IMG/VR virus record: IMGVR_UViG_3300031569_000026
Coordinates: 1 to 30,357 of that record
Origin: a virus
Length of the DNA stretch: 30,357 nt
Direction: 5' to 3' (one strand)
How positions within the stretch are numbered: the first letter of the stretch is position 1; the number at the start of each line of letters is the position of its first letter. Both the position numbers and the translations under genes were made by a program. Below, piece after piece: positions 24,483-30,357 of the stretch. A model generated the notes under the pieces. It was not told the DNA's origin, did not search any database, and saw only the letters and a program-made list of their open reading frames with translations.

Positions 24483-25704
24483 TTAATAAGTATTTATCTG
24501 CTGCTTTTACTTTATTTGAAATATCAACCATAGTTTCTAAAATCTTAGGGTCTACTAAATCAGGATGTACCCACCAGTCCTCAAAACTACTATTGTTATC
24601 GGGGGCGATGTCGGAGACTACTAACTTATAACCTTTAGATTTTAAAAATACTCTTGATCTCTCTCTGTATCCTAATGAACGATCTGTATAGTGGTCGTGT
24701 TCGTAGGTGATTACTCTGAATTTAAGTTTATCAAAAGGGAGAGCGGTTAGGGCGTTGTAGGTAACTTCTGGAGGATCTATATCTAATTGAAGGTAGTCTA
24801 TAGTTTCTCCAAGTTTATATTCGTGTATGAGGGTGTTAAAGTTAGCTTTAGTAGCATCGAGTAGTATGCATTTGTTCTTACGTTCAGCATTAAATCTTTC
24901 AACCTCTTCGGGATCTATATCTAGCGAAAATCCTCTCCAGTTAAAGTCTGTTTCAAGTAGAGCAGTATTGTTTCCTTGGAAAGGTCCGGCAGAACCTATC
25001 TCTACATAGGTGCCATTTTCTTTTCCATCTAATATAGATAGTACAAATATATCTTGCAAGGCTTGAGAATAATTCTTCTTTATTTTTTCTAAGTTTTTGA
25101 ACTGGTACCTTAGCTTATGTTGATGCTTATCTTTGAGGTACGGTATTTTAAAGAATCTCTCCCCTCTGATGCTTTCTAAATTTCTATGGCAGGCGTCTGT
25201 AAAGATATCTTCTAAAATCCAGTTTTTTAATAGGTCTTGAAAGATGTGTCGAGCTTCACCACACTTACCTACCCACCATGCTGCTACTCCTTTTTGGAAG
25301 AGTAGGGCGTGTTCTCCGGGATAATCTATATCCGTTAAGGTCTCTTTTCTGTACTTTAAATTGTTTAATCCTTGAATAGCAGCAGTATAGGATTCTTGCC
25401 ATTCTTCTTCCTCTTGGTAATCGCGGCTTAGGTGATAGTATGCTTCTGGTCGATTTGTATCGTGGGTTATTGCGTTTAATATAGCACCTCTAGTTGAGTA
25501 AGGACGTCCTTCTGCTTCTCTCAAGCATAGCGCTATTTTCATCAATGCTTCGTAAACTAAGTCATGGTCTGTTGCGTATTCTGCGCATCTTAGGAGGTAT
25601 GTTAAAGCGGCTGCTCTATGTCCTTCTTGGTAGTATTCTTCTCCTAACTCGAAGTTTACTACTGCGTTATAGGGATCTTGTATAAAATCGTTATGTTTAC
25701 TCAT
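24475..25704 (-). CDS. TPR-FkbM-type methyltransferase fusion
   Basis: This 409-aa protein has two parts. Residues 10-180 are helical repeats of TPR type (NAVVNFELGEEYYQEGHRAA; NRPEAYYHLSRDYQEEEEWQ; FQKGVAAWWVGKCGEARHIF). Residues 213-400 are a Rossmann methyltransferase of the FkbM type: SQALQD (213-218), SAM-binding YVEIGSAGPFQGNNTALLE with E235, and FSLDID with the ribose-binding acid near D262. FkbM-type enzymes O-methylate sugars and other small hydroxyl groups. The TPR part may hold a protein or glycan partner. The gene overlaps the neighbours by 8 nt on each side. A cell-surface glycan or fibre-linked sugar is a plausible substrate, but this is inference. Confidence 0.82.
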   Translation of the reverse strand: MSKHNDFIQDPYNAVVNFELGEEYYQEGHRAAALTYLLRCAEYATDHDLVYEALMKIALCLREAEGRPYSTRGAILNAITHDTNRPEAYYHLSRDYQEEEEWQESYTAAIQGLNNLKYRKETLTDIDYPGEHALLFQKGVAAWWVGKCGEARHIFQDLLKNWILEDIFTDACHRNLESIRGERFFKIPYLKDKHQHKLRYQFKNLEKIKKNYSQALQDIFVLSILDGKENGTYVEIGSAGPFQGNNTALLETDFNWRGFSLDIDPEEVERFNAERKNKCILLDATKANFNTLIHEYKLGETIDYLQLDIDPPEVTYNALTALPFDKLKFRVITYEHDHYTDRSLGYRERSRVFLKSKGYKLVVSDIAPDNNSSFEDWWVHPDLVDPKILETMVDISNKVKAADKYLLND

Positions 25705-26689
25705 TAATTAATTCTTCTACGACTGTGTGAGGTATTCTTAATGCATAAGCTGCATTATCGTAAAATCCAAAAGTTACTATTAGATCGTTATCTACGACTG
25801 CTGCTCCGCATACGAATTCAATCCGTCCGGTCATGAACTTAAATACATTAGATTTTTTTACTATATTCCAGTTACCGTCCCACACTATTATTCTATGATT
25901 GTATATACTATCTTTATTATTATTTTCATTCATCCAAAAGTCAACTTCGTGAATAATACCTAATCGGTACTTACCCCAGTTAACTATAGAAGATCCCCCT
26001 CTTAACTCTTTAGTGAGTCCTAGCTCTTGATAAGGTTTTGATATTAGAGTTTCACTGGTTTTAGTCTGAGGGTTTACTTTGACAATCTCGGTTGGGTTTG
26101 CCCATCTAACGTAACAGTGTTCCATGTCGTTGATGGGCATCCAGTTCTTCTCACAGTAAGATTCAACATTACCGGGAGGTTCGATTCTATCTCTTGATAC
26201 TTCCTCTACGTTTTCTGGATCGATTAAGACTTCAGACAGCTCCATTCTACCTTCTCCGTTTATTTTTGTATCTCTCCTAACCCCAGTAAGGTATAGCTTA
26301 TCTGCCCATCTTACTACTCTTGCGTCCTCTAGCCCTGTAAACTCCCATACTGGTTCTTGATCTAGTGTAGAGGTATCTACTTTACGGTAGGTTTCGACTT
26401 CTAAAGTTTCTTTATTTAAGGTACAGAGGTAGTTTGTTGTTCTTAAATGCTTATCATCTTCGGGATGTAGATACGCTAAAGGCCCCCATCTTCCTTGAAA
26501 CTGTTGGTTATTTTCTGAATGGTACATGATATAACCTACATGTCTTATATTACACAGTAAGGTTCCGTCCTTATCTAAGTATAGGGAAGGGTTGCATAAT
26601 CCTGTTCCTTTAGTTTCTTCTGACGGTATTTTTAAGGGAGTTAAGGTTCCGCCTTTATCTAAAGCTATTTTAGCTAGGTTATCTATCAT
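25697..26689 (-). CDS. GH130-like five-bladed beta-propeller protein
   Basis: This 330-aa protein has repeated beta-propeller strands and motifs similar to GH130 mannoside phosphorylases and related sugar enzymes. They are GLEDARVVRW with E121-D122-R124, EKNWMPI near 180, ELRGGSS near 230 and IIHEVD near 247. GH130 enzymes cleave beta-mannosides by phosphorolysis or hydrolysis. Whether the catalytic Asp and phosphate-binding residues are all present cannot be settled by eye. It overlaps the FkbM gene by 8 nt and follows the dioxygenase after 13 nt. It could trim or sense host glycans, or be part of a glycan-transfer pathway. Confidence 0.65.
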   Translation of the reverse strand: MIDNLAKIALDKGGTLTPLKIPSEETKGTGLCNPSLYLDKDGTLLCNIRHVGYIMYHSENNQQFQGRWGPLAYLHPEDDKHLRTTNYLCTLNKETLEVETYRKVDTSTLDQEPVWEFTGLEDARVVRWADKLYLTGVRRDTKINGEGRMELSEVLIDPENVEEVSRDRIEPPGNVESYCEKNWMPINDMEHCYVRWANPTEIVKVNPQTKTSETLISKPYQELGLTKELRGGSSIVNWGKYRLGIIHEVDFWMNENNNKDSIYNHRIIVWDGNWNIVKKSNVFKFMTGRIEFVCGAAVVDNDLIVTFGFYDNAAYALRIPHTVVEELINE

Positions 26690-26702
26690 ACTAGTTAAAG
26701 TA

Positions 26703-27284
26703 CTATTTGTAGTGCTCTCCTCCTGCCCATAGAACTAAGCTTTTTCGTAGTCCTGAGGTTACAGGGGTTACTCTGTGCTGTAAATAGGAAGGGAATATCA
26801 CAACTGATCCTTTTACTTGAGGTATAGCTTTTATACCTCCGCCTGTGTTTATTTCTAAAATTCCTCCTTTATATTCTGAAGGATCGGAGAGTTGCACTAT
26901 TATGGATACTTTACGGTGGGCGATAGAGCCTGGTCCTATATCGATATGCCAGTCGTAGTGACCGCCGCCGCCTTTGTACTCTGTGTACTGTATATCGTCT
27001 ATAATAGAATAGAGATTAAACTTCCAGATACTATTAGCTTCCTGTACGTACTGCATTAGTGTGTCGTATATCCAGGAATATTCGTTATTAGGTACAAGCC
27101 ATTTAATATCACTATTCCGCGTATCTTTTCCAGCACCGTTAATAACGGTAGCTTTTTCAAGTTTAGGGGTCTTAGTAAGTGTCTTAATTTTACTGATGTC
27201 TTTGGAGGAGAATCCGTTTTCAAACCAATAGTAATTAGTTTGATCAACCTCTAAGTCCGGGTTGAATATAGGTCTAGTGTACAT
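26703..27284 (-). CDS. 2OG-Fe(II) dioxygenase, prolyl-hydroxylase type
   Basis: This 193-aa protein has the facial triad of 2-oxoglutarate Fe(II) dioxygenases: HxD in YDWHID (H113, D115), a distal His in FPSYLQHRV (H170) and a 2OG-binding Arg in GLRKSLVLW (R180). GGHYDWHIDIGPG, KVSIIVQLSDPSEYKGG and the FPSYLQHRVTPV block match P4H/PKHD-type hydroxylases. Members hydroxylate Pro or other residues, or small molecules. In T4-like phages such enzymes are common and their targets are mostly unknown. Here a collagen-like fibre rich in Gly-Pro-Thr lies about 1.3 kb upstream, an obvious candidate substrate. CATAAATA lies 23 nt before the start. Confidence 0.88.
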   Translation of the reverse strand: MYTRPIFNPDLEVDQTNYYWFENGFSSKDISKIKTLTKTPKLEKATVINGAGKDTRNSDIKWLVPNNEYSWIYDTLMQYVQEANSIWKFNLYSIIDDIQYTEYKGGGGHYDWHIDIGPGSIAHRKVSIIVQLSDPSEYKGGILEINTGGGIKAIPQVKGSVVIFPSYLQHRVTPVTSGLRKSLVLWAGGEHYK

Positions 27285-27307
27285 AGGTGTAATATAGTAT
27301 ACTTCCC

Positions 27308-27315
27308 TATTTATG
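27308..27315 (-). promoter_or_regulatory. T4-late-type CATAAATA box before the dioxygenase
   Basis: The 57-nt gap holds CATAAATA on the minus strand, matching the NATAAATA late box of T4-like phages, at a distance (23 nt) that leaves room for a short leader. It is the only NATAAATA copy in the window with such spacing. Confidence 0.4.
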
Positions 27316-27341
27316 GCAACTTCTTATGCTACTTTAGGTAA

Positions 27342-27602
27342 CTATGGAATTGGAGATACACTTCCAGACCATGCTGGGGTTATTAATAGGGCTGTAAACT
27401 CGGTATAGGTATATTCTTGAGACTTAGTAGTTAAGTTGCTTACCGAGGTAGGTTCAGGTAGGTCGTATTTAACGAAAGAGGAACTTGTATCTGTTGAAAG
27501 TCTTAATGTATTAGCGTCAGTTTCGTGAACTTGTTCGTAATTAATATCGTTCTTTTCGCTGATGTTGAAAGTTATATACCGTCTATTTGAGTAATCTGAC
27601 AT
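27342..27602 (-). CDS. Small protein downstream of LamG adhesin
   Basis: This 86-aa protein is polar, Thr/Ser-rich and mostly beta, beginning with SDYSNRRYITFNISEKND. I do not recognise it. It could be a fibre accessory or chaperone. It starts 10 nt after the adhesin stop with TATAAATA overlapping that stop codon. The reading frame is short but its codon use is like its neighbours, and it fills the interval in the direction of the operon. Confidence 0.6.
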   Translation of the reverse strand: MSDYSNRRYITFNISEKNDINYEQVHETDANTLRLSTDTSSSFVKYDLPEPTSVSNLTTKSQEYTYTEFTALLITPAWSGSVSPIP

Positions 27603-27612
27603 AGTTCTTTAT

Positions 27613-28575
27613 TTATAAGTTATACCTTGTTCTACGAGCTTCGAAGTTTTGTGCAACCTGGGTACTATTAAGGGCAGAGTTGTATATATTAAATGTTGAT
27701 ATATTCCCTGTTAGTCTCCTAAATGAATATCTAGGATCTCCTCCTACTACTAGGGTATTACTGGCGTTATTTGTAACACCTGTACCGGATATGCTTGTGT
27801 TAGTAGCAATAAGTGATCCGTTTACGTAGATTGACATTGCGGCTGGAGATGATTTGTAGGTACCTACTACCTGGTACCAGTTTCCTGCTGTTAGAGTACC
27901 TGTGTTTACATTACGTATTTGAAAACTTCCGAAAGGATTTTCATTTACATAAAAGCTAACAGTTGTACTTGCAGCAGTGGCATTTGGATGTAGTAGCCAC
28001 ATGTTAGAAAACGTCCAATCATCTACATTTAATGAAGATTGTCCTGCTAAACTGCCTTGACTAAAATTCCCTGATACTCTAAACCATGCTTCGACGCTAA
28101 AATCTGCTCCGTATGTAGGGCCGTTTGTTGTAGCTATATAATCGTCGATACCGTCTAAAATCCAAGCTCCTCCTCCATTCCCTGTAGCTGATGACCATCC
28201 CATACCGTTCTGTAATGTACCGTTACCGAAGCCTCCCATATCGGTTACAGTTGTACCAGTTCCGGGGTATGATCCTGCTGTAGGCCATGAGTCGTAAGTA
28301 AGAAGGTTGCTGTAGTTGGAGGCGTTAGGTGTAGCAGCACCGGGAGACCATCCGGTTTGATAAAACCCGGTGTATCCGTAGAAACCTGTTGGTGATATGT
28401 CGGAGGAGGTAGCGGTAGGTTGGTAGTAGCTTAAGGGGTTGTATGTATTATAGGGGCTGAAAGCGTGAGTTCCGCCGACTACGGCTTGTAGGGAGAAGTC
28501 GGCGGAAGTAGCGGTGTAGGCGGTCTGTAGAGCTACATCTCCGTATGATACTTGTCCTGAGTATGGTACTGGCAT
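27613..28575 (-). CDS. LamG-domain adhesin / tail fibre protein
   Basis: This 320-aa protein has a Tyr/Ser/Thr/Gly-rich N-terminal part (residues 1-130, with several YxPTxTSxDISPTGF-like segments) that probably attaches it to the virion. A concanavalin/LamG jelly-roll domain follows from about 135: AWILDGIDDYIATT, DFSVEAWFRVSG, GNWYQVVGTYKS, MSIYVNGSLI, ISTFNIYNSALNSTQV. Domains of this type bind glycans, so it is a likely receptor-binding protein. It starts 1 nt after the collagen-like fibre gene and is probably made and assembled with that fibre. No signal peptide is seen. Confidence 0.85.
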   Translation of the reverse strand: MPVPYSGQVSYGDVALQTAYTATSADFSLQAVVGGTHAFSPYNTYNPLSYYQPTATSSDISPTGFYGYTGFYQTGWSPGAATPNASNYSNLLTYDSWPTAGSYPGTGTTVTDMGGFGNGTLQNGMGWSSATGNGGGAWILDGIDDYIATTNGPTYGADFSVEAWFRVSGNFSQGSLAGQSSLNVDDWTFSNMWLLHPNATAASTTVSFYVNENPFGSFQIRNVNTGTLTAGNWYQVVGTYKSSPAAMSIYVNGSLIATNTSISGTGVTNNASNTLVVGGDPRYSFRRLTGNISTFNIYNSALNSTQVAQNFEARRTRYNL

Positions 28576-28576
28576 A

Positions 28577-30357
28577 TTACTTTTCTAACTTTCTAACTCG
28601 TTCTAATAATTCCTTATTAACTTGTATCAGGAATGCTACTAATCTATCATATTTTACTGCTTTATATCCATCTTGTCTAGTAGTTACTACTTCTGGTATT
28701 ATCTTTTCTATCTCTTGAGCTATTACTCCGATATCTGGACCTTCGTTTGAATGTATCCCTGCTTTTTCAATCCAATCAAAGCTAACTCCTCTTACTTTGT
28801 CTAATTTATCTAAAGCATTCGATATTTCTTTTATATTTTTCTTCAATCTAATATCAGATGTAAAGAAAGCTATTATATTACCGGTTGCTACAATTTCTCC
28901 AGGGTTACCTGTAGCGAGTGTTCCTGCTCCTAATGAATTAACTTGAGCATTTGAACCGGTAGTAAATCCACCTGCCGGCCCAGTAGGTCCGGTAGGTCCA
29001 GTAGGTCCGTTAGGGCCTGTTGATCCTGTTGTACCTTGTGATCCTGTTGGTCCGTTAGGGCCTGTTGATCCTGTTGTACCTTGTGATCCTGTTGGTCCGT
29101 TAGGTCCTGTTGATCCTGTTGTACCTTGTGAGCCTGTCGGTCCGTTAGGTCCTGTTGATCCTGTTGTACCTTGTGATCCTGTTGGTCCGTTAGGTCCTAT
29201 TGGTCCTGTTGGCCCAGTAGGGCCAGTAGTTCCTGTTGTACCTTGTGAACCAGTAGTTCCTGTTGTACCAGTAGTACCTTGTGATCCTGTTGGTCCTGTT
29301 GGTCCGTTAGGTCCTGTTGGTCCAGTTGGTCCAGTATTTCCAGTTGTTCCTTGAGATCCAGTTGATCCTGTTGTACCAGTAGTTCCTTGTGAACCTGTCG
29401 GTCCGTTAGGGCCTATTGGCCCTGTTGGTCCAGTAGGGCCAGTTGATCCTGTTGTTCCTTGAGACCCAGTTGATCCAGTTGGTCCTGTTGTTCCAGTTGT
29501 ACCTTGTGACCCTGTTGGTCCGTTAGGTCCTATTGGTCCTGTTGGTCCTGTTGTCCCAGTTGTACCTTGAGATCCAGTTGATCCAGTTGGTCCTGTTGTT
29601 CCAGTTGTACCTTGTGATCCTGTTGGTCCGTTAGGTCCTATTGGTCCTGTTGGTCCTATTGGTCCTAGTGGTCCTGTTGTCCCAGTTGTACCTTGAGATC
29701 CAGTTGGTCCAGTTGGTCCAGTGTTTCCAGTAGTACCTTGTGATCCAGTTGGTCCGTTAGGGCCTGTTGGTCCAGTTGACCCTGTTGTTCCTTGTGAGCC
29801 TGTTGATCCAGTTGGTCCGGTTGTTCCAGTTGTACCTTGAGAGCCTGTTGGTCCGTTAGGTCCTACAGGTCCTATTGGTCCTAGTGGTCCAGTCGCACCA
29901 GTTGTTCCTTGAGACCCGTTAGGTCCAGTAGGTCCAGTAGGTCCAGTAGGTCCAGTTGACCCTGTTGTTCCTGTTGTTCCTTGAGACCCGTTAGGTCCAG
30001 TAGGTCCAGTGTTTCCAGTAGTACCTTGAGAACCTGTTGGTCCAGTAGGTCCAGTTGACCCTGTTGTTCCAGTAGTACCTTGAGAGCCTGTTGGTCCGTT
30101 AGGTCCTACAGGTCCTATTGGTCCAGTTGGTCCAGTATTCCCTGTTGTTCCTTGAGAACCTGTTGGTCCAGTTGACCCTGTTGTTCCAGTTGTACCTTGA
30201 GAGCCTGTTGGTCCGTTAGGTCCCGTTGGCCCAGTTGGTCCGGTATTTCCTGTTGTTCCTGTTGTTCCTTGAGAACCTGTTGGTCCGTTAGGTCCTATTG
30301 GTCCTGTTGGCCCTGTTGTACCAGTAGTACCTTGTGAACCAGTTGATCCAGTTGGTC
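28577..30357 (-). CDS. Collagen-like tail fibre with S74 chaperone (3' part)
   Basis: The frame is open from the window edge to TAA at 28577, at least 592 codons, and its start lies beyond 30357. The TTG at 28844-28846 is not the true start. About 153 uninterrupted Gly-X-Y triplets (28979-30357) carry mostly Pro/Ser/Thr at X and Thr/Asn/Gln/Ile at Y ([18 protein letters not shown]), a collagen-type triple helix as in phage fibres and spore-surface BclA. A Gly/Ala-rich link follows. The C-terminal domain begins [12 protein letters not shown] and includes [19 protein letters not shown] and a final coiled coil. This is the S74 intramolecular chaperone, which trimerises the fibre and often cuts itself off before the conserved Ser. 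Confidence 0.93.
   Translation of the reverse strand, partial: PTGSTGSQGTTGTTGPTGPIGPNGPTGSQGTTGTTGNTGPTGPTGPNGPTGSQGTTGTTGSTGPTGSQGTTGNTGPTGPIGPVGPNGPTGSQGTTGTTGSTGPTGPTGSQGTTGNTGPTGPNGSQGTTGTTGSTGPTGPTGPTGPNGSQGTTGATGPLGPIGPVGPNGPTGSQGTTGTTGPTGSTGSQGTTGSTGPTGPNGPTGSQGTTGNTGPTGPTGSQGTTGTTGPLGPIGPTGPIGPNGPTGSQGTTGTTGPTGSTGSQGTTGTTGPTGPIGPNGPTGSQGTTGTTGPTGSTGSQGTTGSTGPTGPTGPIGPNGPTGSQGTTGTTGSTGSQGTTGNTGPTGPTGPNGPTGPTGSQGTTGTTGTTGSQGTTGTTGPTGPTGPIGPNGPTGSQGTTGSTGPNGPTGSQGTTGSTGPNGPTGSQGTTGSTGPNGPTGSQGTTGSTGPNGPTGPTGPTGPAGGFTTGSNAQVNSLGAGTLATGNPGEIVATGNIIAFFTSDIRLKKNIKEISNALDKLDKVRGVSFDWIEKAGIHSNEGPDIGVIAQEIEKIIPEVVTTRQDGYKAVKYDRLVAFLIQVNKELLERVRKLEK
28979..30357. repeat. Collagen-encoding repeat array
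   Basis: Imperfect 9-bp-based repeats keep the Gly-X-Y frame without a single break to the window edge. Larger blocks recur, such as the unit encoding [15 protein letters not shown], present in several nearly identical copies near 29010-29190. The pattern suggests growth by in-frame unequal exchange. Confidence 0.93.

Noticed and set aside
27056-27247. 63-codon minus-strand ORF inside the dioxygenase gene
   Set aside because: It is out of frame within a well-supported enzyme gene and has no motif or leader of its own.
27313-27408. Plus-strand ORF of 31 codons starting MATSYATLGNYGIGDTLP behind CCTATTTATG
   Set aside because: It reads like protein and has a box-like leader, but it is very short, opposite to every other gene and antisense to the end of the 86-aa gene. 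Chance is more likely.
28577-28846. Separate 89-aa S74 chaperone gene starting at TTG 28846
   Set aside because: The frame continues without a stop through SDIR-LKKN and the collagen repeats to the window edge, so this is the C-terminus of one large fibre protein.
28979-30357. CRISPR-like or other regularly spaced repeat array
   Set aside because: The periodicity is 9 bp in one open frame encoding Gly-X-Y, without unique spacers of constant length, so it is protein-coding collagen repeat.

Overview
This window is a stretch of a large T4-superfamily myovirus (contractile-tailed dsDNA phage) genome. Every gene I can support lies on the minus strand, so functional order runs from right (30357) to left (1). 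The T4-type set is clear: neck and tail-completion proteins (gp13-, gp14- and gp15-like), two tail sheath paralogs (gp18-like), tail tube (gp19), a gp26-like protein, a tape measure protein, several baseplate/hub proteins including one with a lysozyme-like domain, then a UvsX recombinase and a gp32-type ssDNA-binding protein. Start codons mostly lack Shine-Dalgarno sequences and sit behind AT-rich leaders. That fits a host that does not depend on SD (Bacteroidota are one such group), but the host cannot be fixed from this window. Overall style resembles marine T4-like phages.

Right part (about 23600-30357), adhesion and modification: the 3' end of a large collagen-like (Gly-X-Y) fibre gene closed by an S74-type intramolecular chaperone, a LamG-type adhesin, a small unknown protein, a 2OG-Fe(II) dioxygenase of the prolyl-hydroxylase type, a GH130-like beta-propeller, a TPR-FkbM methyltransferase fusion and a radical SAM enzyme. 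The last three overlap by 8 nt each and look translationally coupled.

Middle part (about 3785-23600), virion assembly: gp13, gp14, a 90-aa protein, gp15, sheath x2 and tube, ended by a strong terminator; then a Cys-rich possible head protein, a cupin-like protein and a mini protein-kinase-like protein; then the gp26-like gene. Behind it lies a start-less 87-codon ORF in the +1 frame after a T7 run, which I interpret as a programmed-frameshift tail-assembly chaperone directly before the tape measure. The baseplate genes follow, ending in the tail-tip lysozyme protein.

Left part (1-3742), replication/recombination: a short family A DNA polymerase (not the family B enzyme of T4), an unknown 153-aa protein, the gp32-like SSB with a bacterial-SSB-like C-terminal tip, and UvsX, closed by a rho-independent terminator. 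Two sigma70-like promoters (before the polymerase and before gp32) mark the change from the structural to the replication block. Structural genes instead often carry a recurrent TATTTATAA box in their leaders.

No tRNA, rRNA, CRISPR array, insertion sequence or plus-strand gene could be supported. No stretch longer than 300 bases lacks a gene.
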